Shown one piece after another: positions 34,978 to 44,869 of a stretch of 64,000 nt of DNA (position 1 is the first letter of the stretch; each line of letters starts with the position of its first letter). The stretch spans positions 58,880,789 to 58,944,788 of the forward strand of contig JAJLRJ010000001.1 of the NCBI GenBank assembly GCA_024195265.1. Direction: 5' to 3'. A program made the translations under genes and the position numbers. This DNA comes from Dendrophyllia cribrosa (taxonomy: Eukaryota > Cnidaria > Anthozoa > Scleractinia > Dendrophylliidae). The notes below the pieces were generated by a model that made no database searches, was not told the DNA's origin, and worked only from the letters and a program-made list of their open reading frames with translations.

Positions 34978-35886
34978 CTATCTACATTCTATCAGTTCTG
35001 ATTTCCCACCTATAAACCAAGTGTTCAGTTGCGCCTCAGGTACACTTATCATCAAAGGTTTCCCATTCTTAAAGGGATGGTGGAAGTAGTCGTCGAGTGT
35101 ACCTAGTATCCCATCTTCCTGATACTTCCCTTGCGCGTTACCTTTGATGAACCAGTCGCGTGGTGGGTCTCTGAAGCCATCACAAAGACTATAATCAAGG
35201 GGGATTGTCAACTTGTAGCTTCCAGGTTCCGTGAGAAGAAACAGAGCTTCGTAACTTCCATTATGGTGATCAAACACAGTAGCAGCAACGTTCGATGGAC
35301 CACTTACATAAACCCGCCATGTGTCTCCACCAATCAGCTTGGTTCGATAATCCGAGGTCTTTGATTGGATGAAAATCTTGCTAAACTCTCCCGCTGGCCT
35401 GATGTCCCAGAACACGATTTCACTTGTGCTGGCGTCGCTTCTGTGTATTTTGTCCCACTTGACTGGACGCCAGGCCATATCATCTTTGCAGGATTCCATC
35501 ATGCCTTTCCAGTCTACGCGTGCGCGCCGCTGACGTAGCCAGTCACGTCTAAAAACTTTCAGTCTTGGATTTTCTTCAGCCGCATTGTCGTCCAAAGATT
35601 CAAAGGGATTCACGTCTCGACGTATTTCGTAGCAAGTAAGGATAAATACGAACCCCATACACAGGCAGACAAGAAAAGAAAACAAGAACGCCCCTCCACG
35701 AAGAATTCCTGGACGTTCCATTGTTTTTTGTTTAACTTTGGGAGGTACTGCGTCTGGTATTACTCAAGGTTTTGAAGATATACTTCTATGAAATCTTCTC
35801 ACCCAGGCGAAACTGCAAACCAAAAAAACAGACTTTTGAAGCGAATTATATTGATGCTATCCAGTGGAAGATGTTTACTTATGGCA

Positions 35887-36230
35887 GGAGCCCATTACCC
35901 GGAGCGTGCAACTACCATAAATTCGTGCAACGGCGTTTTCACAAGTAGGTTTATTTTTAGATAAGCCTTTCACGCGAATTGGTTTCGGAAAGCCAATCAT
36001 AAGCAATTGCATAATCAATAACTATTCACATGTTCACATTCCTGTGTGGTGAATGTCTGATTTCCAGTCGCTATGTGAGTATGTGAATAGTTATTAATTA
36101 TGCAATTGCTTGTGATTAGCTTTCCGAAACCATTCGCGGGAAAGGCTTATCTAAAAATAAACCTACTTGTAAAAACGCCGTTTCACAGGCGCAGTATGGA
36201 AGTTGCACGCTCCGGGATTATGGGCTCCTG
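35887..36230. mobile_element. 344-bp foldback MITE with 9-bp direct repeats
   Basis: Ends ggagcccattacccggagcg and cgctccgggattatgggctc. Arms of about 150 bases pair along most of the element (gtttatttttagataagcct / aggcttatctaaaaataaac). The direct repeat cttatggca is at 35878-35886 and 36231-36239. Nine bases fits Mutator-like target duplications, though a 7-base duplication with longer ends is also possible. It lies just upstream of the NXPE start codon. Confidence 0.82.
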
Positions 36231-36239
36231 CTTATGGCA

Positions 36240-36749
36240 AACGTTATCACATCCCTAGCCGAACGAATATTTAAGTAATGCTCCACATAAGAACTATCGT
36301 AAACTTCATTGTTATGTGGCATTGGCTCTTTCCCACATAGAATACCTTTGGTTTCAAGAATAGAGGAGGGGCTGATGGTTCATAATTATAATTCAGTATA
36401 TAAAAAAAAGAAAATCCATTTGCATCAAATAAATTTTAGGAAATTTTCGTGCTTAACCAATCAAAATAGCAAAAGACAATAGCTGATAATTTTGCTTCTT
36501 TGATTAAGTTGCCCAAATACAATATCTTTTAAAAATTGCATGTTGTGCGATTGGGTCTCAAATTACTTGAAACCTTAAAAAATTAGACAAAATGCACCTT
36601 AAACCTTAACTTTTTAGCTGTTTTTGAGTCTAGCCTAATGAGATCACTAGTTGTAACGTGTCCGATAATTTTATTGCCATTTTTCGTTCACTTACTAAAT
36701 CAATGAAAACGTTTCTTACAAATTCTTATATTGTGCCACCGAATGGTCT
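36240..36749. other. Stretch without a supported feature
   Basis: AT-rich, no frame or repeat structure recognised. Confidence 0.4.
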
Positions 36750-37040
36750 ATTCGTGAGCTAGACTAAAAACATATGGAGAAAGAGCCTTTGCTGTGGCAG
36801 CACCGACACTATGGAACACTATTCCATTTGACTTGAGGTCTAGTGATTCCATCGACTTTTTAAGACATTTAAAAACCTACCTTTTTTAAACTGAACTAGC
36901 TTTTTAAAGTTTCTTTTAATTCTGCTTAATGTATTTTTAATTCATTTTTGTTGTTTGGTTTACCTTTTTTAATATTCTTATTGTAAAGCGCCATTGGCAA
37001 TTAGTGGGTTTGGCGCTATACATTATTTATTATTATATTG
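36750..37040 (+). mobile_element. LINE 3' fragment
   Basis: Reads YGERAFAVAAPTLWNTIPFD then FFRHLKTYLF and a stop, the end of a LINE reverse-transcriptase protein, followed by the untranslated tail aaagcgccattggc and ttattattat. Same group as 32040-32400. Confidence 0.75.
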
Positions 37041-37260
37041 CATCATAGACCATAGCAGGTATAAAAATACGAAGCATCTGATTGATTGCTCTTAAATGAT
37101 ATTTATATACATCAGTTACATTCATGCTTCATTCACCTTTTTAAACTGCGGGTGACCAATCATTAAAAAACGCATGTGACACTTGATGCACAATAAACAG
37201 AAGAGTAGTTATGTACATGGGGCGTTTTACCACAGTTACACATAACAACTGTCAGTACTC

Positions 37261-37736
37261 AGTACAATTATGCCTTTCATAAATAAGGCTCATCTATATC
37301 TATCTTATTTTTTATATTTTACAAAAATAAAGCTTAACTATATATTGCTTTATACTTCCCTACAAAGGACGTTAGAAAAAACTTTATACTTAAGCAACTT
37401 TATACTTTTCAAAAATTCGTGTATCTTAGTCACCAAGCTGAGTTTTAAAGTATTTTGTATTTTTAAAATTATCAGACACGAAAAAAATAAAAATAAATAA
37501 AAAACAACAAAAAACACTTGTCTGATAATTTTAGAAAAAACAAAATACTTAAAAACTCAGTTTGGTGACTAAGATACACGAATGTTTGAAAAGTATAAAG
37601 TTGCTTAAGTATAAAGTTTTTTCTAACGCCCTTTGTAAGGAAGTATAAAATAATATATAGTTTAGCTTTATTTTTTAAAATATAAAAAAAAATAAGATAT
37701 AGATGAGCCTTATTTTTGAAAGGTATAATTGTACTG
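37261..37736. repeat. 476-bp near-perfect hairpin
   Basis: Left arm about 37261-37478 and right arm about 37518-37736 are reverse complements over nearly their whole length with few changes; the loop is about 40 bases of A-rich sequence. The ends are cagtacaattatgcctttca and aaaggtataattgtactg. It may be a foldback element. Open stretches on both strands here give similar peptides only because of the symmetry. Confidence 0.88.
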
Positions 37737-37970
37737 GATTTTGGCTCGATGTGTGGTACATCAAATATCAAATTTTCTAGAAATTCTTGTATTTTTGTAG
37801 GAGTATAAAATAAAGATAGTTTTCTAAAACTATGTAACAAAATTTTGTGGCACTCTAGGACACGTAAAGTTACATTTATAACCATTTTGAGAAACTGATC
37901 TGCTATTTGCCAACACCTGTGGTATAATATAGCGATGACACATCAGGTCAAAAGAATTCCACTGATTTTT

Positions 37971-37999
37971 TGTTGTTGTTGTTGTTGTTGTTGTTGTTG
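37971..37999 (+). repeat. (GTT)n microsatellite
   Basis: About nine GTT units. Confidence 0.9.
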
Positions 38000-38110
38000 C
38001 AAATATAAAAATGCAATAATATCATAATAAACGGTAACGATAAAAGTCTCACCTTAACTGATTTTTCCTAACGGAATTTTACGGCTTCAATTCAAAAGCG
38101 TAACAGCAAA

Positions 38111-38648
38111 TAGACCTGTCCCGATTGTGCTCGTAAAATGCTGAAAAGTTGCTCCCTAGAATGCCAAAAAGGGGCTAAAAAGTTGCCAAAAATCCAAAAA
38201 GTTACTACCTAAATTTCGAAAGTTGCTACGTAAATTTTATGATATTTTCTACAAACGTTAATTAAAGCTTCATTTTATGTTTTTCTCAATAATTGCTAAC
38301 ACCGGTTAAGAAAAATAGCTTAAAATTTTAAGATTTAAAGAGTTCCTCGCAAATTAGGCGCATTTTAAGGATCGAAATTACGGGAAAAACTTATGGTTCA
38401 TTTGACGTCTTATCAAGTGACAGGTTATTTGTTCAAAACGGCCTTGATAAACATCAATAACTTCGCTTAAATTGAAATTTTCTATAAAACTGTTCACTTT
38501 TTCGTGCTTTATATGTGCTGTAAACCTTTAATTTGCTCAAAAGTTGCTTACAAAGGCGAAATTTGCTCGAGGTTGCTAGAACTGCAAAAAGTTGCTTCAA
38601 ACGCCAAAAGTTGCTCAAAAGTTGCCGAGCACAATCGGGACAGGCCTA
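38111..38648. mobile_element. 538-bp hAT-like MITE
   Basis: Ends tagacctgtcccgattgtgc and gcacaatcgggacaggccta, a 23-base inverted repeat with one mismatch. The 8-base duplication acagcaaa is at 38103-38110 and 38649-38656. Both ends hold many copies of aaagttgc, all in the same direction. An 8-base duplication fits hAT. No transposase frame. Confidence 0.85.
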
Positions 38649-39088
38649 ACAGCAAACTGATGATGGCCATGATACGATGTTATATGGTGTGACGTGTCTT
38701 GGTGTGACGTTGACCGATCGTTCAGTTTCTTTCCAGGTGGCGATATCGTAGCCGAAATACGTGGTATTCAGTTCTATTGCGTTCGGTAAAACAGATCTAA
38801 CTATTTACTCGTGGTGCAGTCAACGTGTTATGTTTCACGCTTTGACTTTTCCTTTTTGTGTGTGTTACATTAGTGCATGTAAATTTATGCACGCATATTT
38901 TAGATAACGAGCAATACAATAATACAATATTTTTTATTCAACTCACACAAGATCTTTACAGAAAAGGAAAAAGAAAATAATTTAAAAATAAAACTAGGTT
39001 ATAGATATAGAAAAGAAAAACCAAAGGAAAAAATTAACAGATAGAATTTGCGAGCCAGAGGCTCTTAGCAACCAAAAAAGCTGGACTT

Positions 39089-39133
39089 CCCTCTGAGATA
39101 TATATAGGGCAATTTGCCCTGTATCTCAGAGGG
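39089..39133. repeat. Perfect 12-bp-stem hairpin with inner stem
   Basis: ccctctgagata pairs with tatctcagaggg, and inside it agggc pairs with gccct around aattt. Could be a tiny foldback or an RNA hairpin. Confidence 0.7.
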
Positions 39134-39349
39134 AGGTTTAGTAACTTCCAGCATGCCAAGGCCTTCTGCTGACCATTTCTGTTCCACGTGAAGCGTGAAC
39201 TTTTGCACCAAGGCGTTATAATCTTGAGGCGCGAAAATTCATTTGATGCACCTTTTTAATTAAGATTCTATCTTTATTTTAATATTAGGGTTTTCAGAAG
39301 AGTGCGATAAGTGCTAAATCGTAGAATAGTATAATCGTATCCAATTCTT

Positions 39350-39595
39350 CCGATTTTTCTGATTCTTCTTTTCTCTGTTTCTGCGATTCTCCGATTGTAC
39401 TATTCTCCGATTTTACGATTGTACTATGATTTTACTATTCTCCGATTATACTATTTTCCGATTCTCCGATCCTCCTATGATTTTACTATTCTCCGATTAT
39501 ACTATTTTCCGATTCTCCGATTGTGCTATTCTCCGATTTTACTATCCTGCGATTTTACGTTTCTCAGATTCTGCGATTCTCTAATTCTATTGTTT
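39350..39595 (+). repeat. Degenerate short tandem repeat
   Basis: Many variants of ctccgattttactatt over about 240 bases. Any reading frame over it is repeat-made. Confidence 0.85.
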
Positions 39596-39625
39596 TCGTT
39601 ATATTCAACAATAAAATTTGGACGG

Positions 39626-40746
39626 CTATTTACTTTTGTATAATTTATTCCCACAAATCCAACCTTTTCTGATATTACAGTCATGATATTTGCAATGAAA
39701 TGTTTTCATTTTGCCTTTACACTTTAAGCGTTCCTCCATCTGTTCATTGCGAGTTTCGATGACAAACCACAGGAATACCTTGAACTTAAATTCAGCCATT
39801 CGATTACAAACGTGTTTAAATCTCACGGTTAAGAAATCGGTTACTTTGTTCAGCTGATTCTGTGTTTGTTCCTTTGATTTCTTTAAAGATGTCAGGATCA
39901 GAATGATAGCGACACATTGGATTGTCAGGAGGCATGCCACTTCTTCCTTGTGTTTCAACACATGAAAAATGTCCACTAAAAACTTAACATGCTCTAAAAA
40001 AAATTGCGCTAACATTTCCTTTCTTGCGAAGAATGTTCAAAAAAGGATGGAGGTCACACGATCGATCGTAACCTACAAATTTCAGCCTCGTTAAATTGTC
40101 TGTTGTTTTTCCAAATGTTAACAACAAAAAAGCATATACTTGGCTACACGATTCACAATTATACATTTCTTTTACCTTAACAATAACGCCGCATGGTCGT
40201 ACCGCTGTTAGCAGTCCTGCTGTGCGGTCCATGTATCTGTTGACTTTCTCGTTCGATTGGCAATCGCCCTTCTCGCAATCCAATCCGTCGTGTGCAGGGA
40301 TGTCTCCAACAACGTTTTGGTACACAGATCTTGCTGAGATCGGATAAACGTACGCTTCATTACTGTTTACTATTTCCTCTTCGTTTAAGTTTTGTTTAAG
40401 ATGTAAATGTTCCCGGGAGAATTTGGACGCTTTTTGCGATTTTCCTCCAAGAGTGGGCGTATTGGTGCAACATTTCACAAAATTCCCTTCTCGTTTATCC
40501 ACTTTTATTTTTTCTTTAGGCGCGGCACACATTGGTCTGCATACCGTCAACACTGATGAACCCTTCTGCACAGCCTGGAATTTTGGACTTGTGATGTATC
40601 CATTTGTTCTCTAAGACAGGGCGGACAGAACCATACGCTCTCGGCACCTGCGCGCACGGCAGCGCGATATTCTTGTTGAGAAATACCTGTGAAAAAAATG
40701 TAAGCTGAGAAACGAAATTAAAATTGAAATTGTAGACTTTCTTCAA
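39626..40746 (-). pseudogene. KDZ-type transposase relic
   Basis: Minus-strand remains of a KDZ (Kyakuja-Dileera-Zisupton) transposase-like gene. In order: a PGCAEGFISVDGM and CCTNTP segment; YMDRTAGLLTAVRPCGVIVK; YNCESCSQVYAFLLLTFG; LKFVGYDRSCDLHPFL; then, after a frame change near 40000, LEHVKFLVDIFHVLKHKE; then, in another frame, CRYHSDPDIFKEIKGTNTES and AEQ; then FKHVCNRMAEFKFKVFLWF. The D-x-H and A-E-Q type motifs belong to the KDZ catalytic region as I recall it. At least two or three frame changes and stops mean it is dead here. It might also be a domesticated relative in other genomes. Confidence 0.72.
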
Positions 40747-40950
40747 GTTATTCTCTTGGATTTCTTCTTTTTCATGTCAATTTATTCTCAGATTCCGATT
40801 TTGATAATCACTCGTATGATTACAGACCGAATTGGACTCCACTCAGTCCTATCACCATTATAAGACTTTTGTAATAACAACTGTAACAATTTTGTTGTAA
40901 TGCTTGCTTTGTTGCAATAAAGTATTCCTTTCACACAAAAGAAAAGACTC

Positions 40951-41165
40951 CAACCTGGGTGAACTAGCGAGGATATATAACATTTTCCTAGCTTTCATGT
41001 GTGTCTCAAAATATTGGTTCATGTTATATATCCCTGAAGCGCTCAGGCATACGGCGATGCCAGGACTCAAACCTGGGTGAACCAGAGAGGATATATAACA
41101 TTTGCCTAGATTTCATGTGCGTCTCCAAATATTGGTTGTTACATATCCAATTTAAAATTAATGTT
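40951..41165 (+). repeat. Two-copy tandem repeat, about 120 bp
   Basis: cctgggtgaactagcgagga then tatataacattttcctagct at about 40955 recurs as cctgggtgaaccagagagga then tatataacatttgcctagat at about 41070. Confidence 0.75.
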
Positions 41166-41342
41166 AATCATATTCCTAGGTGACACAGAGAGATAAAGAA
41201 CGTTACCTGAATGGCGGAAAAAAGGCCGAATGATGCCGAGCAACAGCAACATCCGGATCATCCTTGTAAACTCTCCAATCAAAAAGCCCGTCATTGATTC
41301 ACGCTGCAAGCTGAATCGTGGCAAAAACACGCATATATTCAA
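41139..41342 (-). other. Open stretch of unknown meaning
   Basis: A 67-codon minus-strand frame with ESMTGFLIGEFTRMIRMLL. It lies between KDZ and Penelope relics on the same strand. I do not recognise it; it could be a further transposon piece. Confidence 0.2.
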
Positions 41343-41409
41343 ATTTAGAACAAACCAGTCATATTTTTTTTATTGAAATCCAACCTCCCAAAATGTGAAA
41401 AAAGCAACC

Positions 41410-42035
41410 TAACCCTTCAAAAAAGACAGGCTGACCTCCACAGAAATTTGTACACAATCTGATAAAGTTCATCGATGTAGCGGCCGTACGTAGAGTTCTG
41501 ATTGAAAAATTTGCTTTCGATGTAGCCTACAAAAAGGTTAGCGTAGCTTGGTTTCATTTTAGTGCCCATGTCGACTCAATTTACTTGTTTGTAGTTTTTT
41601 GTAGTTTTGGGAAAATGAAAAACAGTTAAGTGTCAAAACTAATTCGGCTTAACGGAGTAGTGTTTCCGAGCTTGGGTTTTGAATGGAGTGCTGGTCGAAA
41701 AAACATTTTAGTCCATAGTGAAAATTAATTTGTTTTCTCCGGGAAAATTAAAATCACGGAAAATCTCGAGTGCGTGATTGGTGTCCTTGATGTACGGGGT
41801 AGTGATTTGACAATGGGCGCCATGATTTTGTCTAAATAGCTAGAAATAAGTTTGATGGGGCAGCTACAAGCGGAAACAATTGGTCGGCCTGGATTGTTTG
41901 GTTTATGAATTTTTGGCTTGAAATAAACGGGCGAGGTTCTAGGAGTAGTGATAGTGAGATTATTGGCGGTAACTGGTTATTGTTGTTTGGTAACGAGGTC
42001 TTGAATTGTTTCTTTGACAATTTTTTGATTGGCAG
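41410..42035 (-). pseudogene. Penelope-like reverse transcriptase relic
   Basis: Minus strand, in order: KDLTSANQKIVKETIQDL, then TITTPRTSPVYFKPKIHK and PNNPGRPIVSACSCP, then SSYLDKIMAPIVKSLP; a frame change; then TNHALEIFRDFNFPGENKL; a gap; then KPSYANLFVGYIESKFFNQ and YGRYIDELYQ. The order fits Penelope-like reverse transcriptases, in which the YxDD-type centre is around GRYIDD; here the second D is E. Several frame changes mean it is inactive. Confidence 0.78.
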
Positions 42036-42175
42036 AAGTGAGATCTTTGTGTGTACAACCTCATTTCACAGGGTCCTCTCTCTTCCTCCCTCGAGAAGAG
42101 ACAAGGATGAGAACACGGGTTTAGGTATGTGGTAGTTTGTCGTGTGAACATACGAGATTGTCAACATTTTGCTGT

Positions 42176-42409
42176 TTACCTTTGTATGACCCTTAATATA
42201 AATTCACTCAAACGTTCATTCAGCTCCACAGGAGGAATTTCGGCTGTCTCGCTTCTTGTTTCTCCTTTTGTTTGAAGAAAGGCTGTCAGCAAAGCAACGT
42301 CTCGTTTTGTTTCCTTTACGGTGTTGTGGTTTTTTTGTTCTTCAATAAAGAAATCAACGGAGCCCAGTGGATGGATGCAAACCTTGCACTTGTCGCCATG
42401 CTGGTTCAA
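42176..42409 (-). CDS. DUF3504/Crypton-type exon fragment
   Basis: 77 codons with FFIEEQKNHNTVKETKRDVA, LLTAFLQTKGETR and EIPPVELNERLSEFILRV. This is the N-terminal part of the Crypton-derived tyrosine-recombinase-like family (DUF3504), where such segments precede the catalytic part. A donor CAAAG|GTAAAC overlaps the C-terminal end, so it probably spliced onward, but no matching next exon was found. Either a transposon gene fragment or part of a domesticated gene. Confidence 0.6.
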   Translation of the reverse strand: MNQHGDKCKVCIHPLGSVDFFIEEQKNHNTVKETKRDVALLTAFLQTKGETRSETAEIPPVELNERLSEFILRVIQR

Positions 42410-42722
42410 GGATGAGTTTGTTTACTGGGTGGTTGTTACTAGTGAAAAGACAACGTTCGCGGTTCTGATTAGACGAACGATGTTTTTTCACAAGTAAAGT
42501 GAAAGTTCATCGTTCGCGTTTCCTATTAGCTAATGGATTTCGCATATCATTTATACACAAGCTGTTTTTCGTGCGAAAATCTCAGTATCTATGAAATTAT
42601 TTGATACTTCGTGGTCGATGAGCGCGTAAGATTGTTATTCACGCGTTGTGTCAAGTGAAATATCACAAACGAACGAGCGAGCTTAAAAATCAAGAGCACC
42701 AAGTGAATCGTGTCCTTTGAAA

Positions 42723-43080
42723 TTAAATCTGTTCGGAAGGCCTTAGCTTAGTCATCGTTTGAAAAAAAAATTCACAATTTTCAACAAGGATATTCAAGGA
42801 TGATGAATTTTCAACAAGGATGAGGGCTTCACCAGCCAGGGGAGTCCAGAGGCACTTTGAAGTTTTAAAACCTGACAAAGGCGAATTTAAACACTTCAGT
42901 AGGGTCATACTATTTTCGAGCGCACTCGTCTGTGACAAACGTTTGGTCATAACCTTTTTGGAAAGCTTTAAAACTTTGGGAAAACTTTAAGCTATCATAC
43001 AGCAATGATATGAAGGAATTCGATTTAATAAAGTAAAATATTTTTAGCGATATTAGAGCTTAAGTGGACCCCACCTTTGG
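42723..43080. other. Stretch without a supported feature
   Basis: Has a short duplicated caaggat..gaattttcaacaagga motif near 42785-42825. No gene supported. Confidence 0.35.
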
Positions 43081-43223
43081 AATAAAATGGCACCCAGTAA
43101 AAATTTTTGCTGTTATAATTGTGTTTAATTTCTGGAATCAGTCTATATCTTAAAACACACCTTTTAATAATAATAAAATCAATTTATATTGCGCGTGTCA
43201 CATTTGAATATGTTCACAGGCGC

Positions 43224-43408
43224 ATACACCTTATTCCAAAATGGCGGCCATTTTATTATTCTTTTATATCCATGTAAATTAGCCCTCATGGCCTCGTTAG
43301 CATGTGCAAAATACGAAAGAATTTTCAAGTGAAAATGAGGCCATGAGGGCTAATTAACATGCATATAAAAGAATAATAAATTGGCTGCCATTTTGGAATA
43401 AGGTGTAT
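43224..43408. mobile_element. MITE, 'agacc...ggtct' family, variant copy 3
   Basis: Ends atacaccttattccaaaatg and cattttggaataaggtgtat; inner parts (ggcggccatt, ttcttttatat.catg, gccctcatggcctcgttagc) match copies 1 and 2 with changed tips. Confidence 0.85.
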
Positions 43409-43479
43409 TACATGTTACACGCGCTTTTAATTTGTAATTTCTTTATCTTATTTTTTTTTATGCGTGTAATTATGTTTAT

Positions 43480-43562
43480 ATATTTACCATTTTTATTTGT
43501 TAATTTTAGTCTTTTTTTATCTTTGTAAAGCGCAAGTAAATTTGCGGTATATAAATTTTAAA

Positions 43563-43600
<38 letters not shown>
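43480..43600 (+). mobile_element. LINE 3' tail with (ATT)n
   Basis: tttgtaaagcgc, a short tail and about twelve ATT units (43564-43600). Only the untranslated end is left. Confidence 0.6.
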
Positions 43601-43815
43601 TGACTTAATACAAATCCTAACCAAGTTTGCGCATAATCGGTGGGGCACAAGTGCGGAGATATTGAGTTCAGGACTTTAGAACTTGCAAAGAACTTACGTC
43701 TACTTCCCTTCCCCCAAAGCAAATTTGTCCGCAAGTTGAAATTTTTGATACGGTGTTCGCTTTGGACTGTAATCACATTTACTATTTCATGGCCGGATTT
43801 ACATCATACCATCAT

Positions 43816-44046
43816 TAAGGTGATGTTTAAAACACGGCACGATTTTCAACGACCATTTTAATGCAACATCGTTTCGTTAAAATTGGCGCCGTGTAACGGA
43901 CGAGAATGATTTTTAACGCAACAATTTGTTGCCGCAACAAAATTTTGCGTTAAAAATCGTCTGCGCGCTGTTACACGGTGACGACTTTTACCACAACAAT
44001 GTTGCGTTAAGAATTGTCCCATGTAACATCACCTTCATGGTCGAAA
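43816..44046. mobile_element. 231-bp MITE with internal symmetry
   Basis: Ends taaggtgatgtt and aacatcacctt. The interior repeats aacgcaacaatttgttgccg-like and gttacacgg words in both directions. No coding sequence. Confidence 0.75.
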
Positions 44047-44869
44047 AAATCTCATTGTCATTAAATAAATCAATTTGTGCAAGAAAAATTATCGATTTAG
44101 ATCATTTTCCATAACTTTCTGAGACAAGTGACAGTTTGTCACCATTCAACCAATAAGAAGACGCCGAAATTCCTTCCAACCAATCAGAAAAATGAAAGAG
44201 TAGCCGCCAGCCGTCGAGTCATCGTAAGAAATTTGCATAATTTTTTATCACTGTTCAGTCCGTACTTCATAAACTCTTGAAATATCCATTCAAAATTTAA
44301 GCAAATCATTGCTTAAGAAGTAGTGAAATCTTTACTAGAAGTATTACACGCAGTCCGCTAAAGAAGAAAGGGAAGCAATTTACCTCGGAGGCATATTTTC
44401 CATGATACAAGGTAAGAACTTACCAAGTAACAATCTTGCTGTCGTTCACGTGTTGCATGTAAAAAGCTTTCTGGGTTTTTGAATGTTAATATTGTTCATA
44501 AAATTGGTTTTATTTACATTTTGTAGGGTTTATACGACCAGAAAGAAAGCTCCAAGCTTCAAGAAAGACGTGATATAATAAGGAAAATTCATTAAATTCA
44601 TGGCGACTTGAGATTTTTATAACAAGATTATTTTCAAAATCTTTAATCTAAAATATCTCGTTCTTTATGAGTCTTTCGACCGCCGAAGCACACGTATGTG
44701 GAGTGAAATTTATTGGGCTCTATGGAACTGTTGGTTTTATTGCGATTCGGGACTTTTCCTTTTAAGGAGAGAGCGATTTGTGGAGTGACCTCTGGCCAGC
44801 GATCGATGTAGTGGTCTGCCTTTCCTTCTTTTTAGAAGGAGAGACAACGACTTCGAATAACTTCGCTAA

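Larger units (their letters stand above)
30841..35721 (-). pseudogene. NXPE-family (neurexophilin/PC-esterase) gene, frame-broken
   Basis: Four exons on the minus strand: 35721-35010, 32610-32509, 31791-31279, 31078-30841, with GT-AG borders. Exon 1 codes a signal-anchor (residues about 10-30) and an NXPE domain with IGGDTWRVYVSGPS and LDYSLCDGFRDPPRDWFIKG. Exon 2 holds HLWDGFGRWTNDQW. Exon 3 starts the PC-esterase part with GSLWIYGDS, the SGNH-type nucleophile block, and ends RFFTTQ. Exon 4 gives RVALFSTYAISAMCQAGFDV and later DEVHYANFVFSPMEE. Exon 1 joins exon 2 in matching phase. A frame shift near 31573-31580 and another near 30985-30995 break it, and exons 2 and 3 do not match in phase. 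NXPE proteins are Golgi/secretory type II membrane proteins; the substrate here is unknown. Sequencing errors cannot be excluded. Confidence 0.8.

Noticed and set aside
37270..37885. Two similar small proteins on opposite strands
   Set aside because: They arise from the symmetry of the 37261-37736 hairpin.
39395..39643. 82-codon repetitive frame
   Set aside because: It is the degenerate short tandem repeat read in frame.
43497..43776. Poly-tyrosine and poly-asparagine frames
   Set aside because: Produced by the (ATT)n tail of a LINE.
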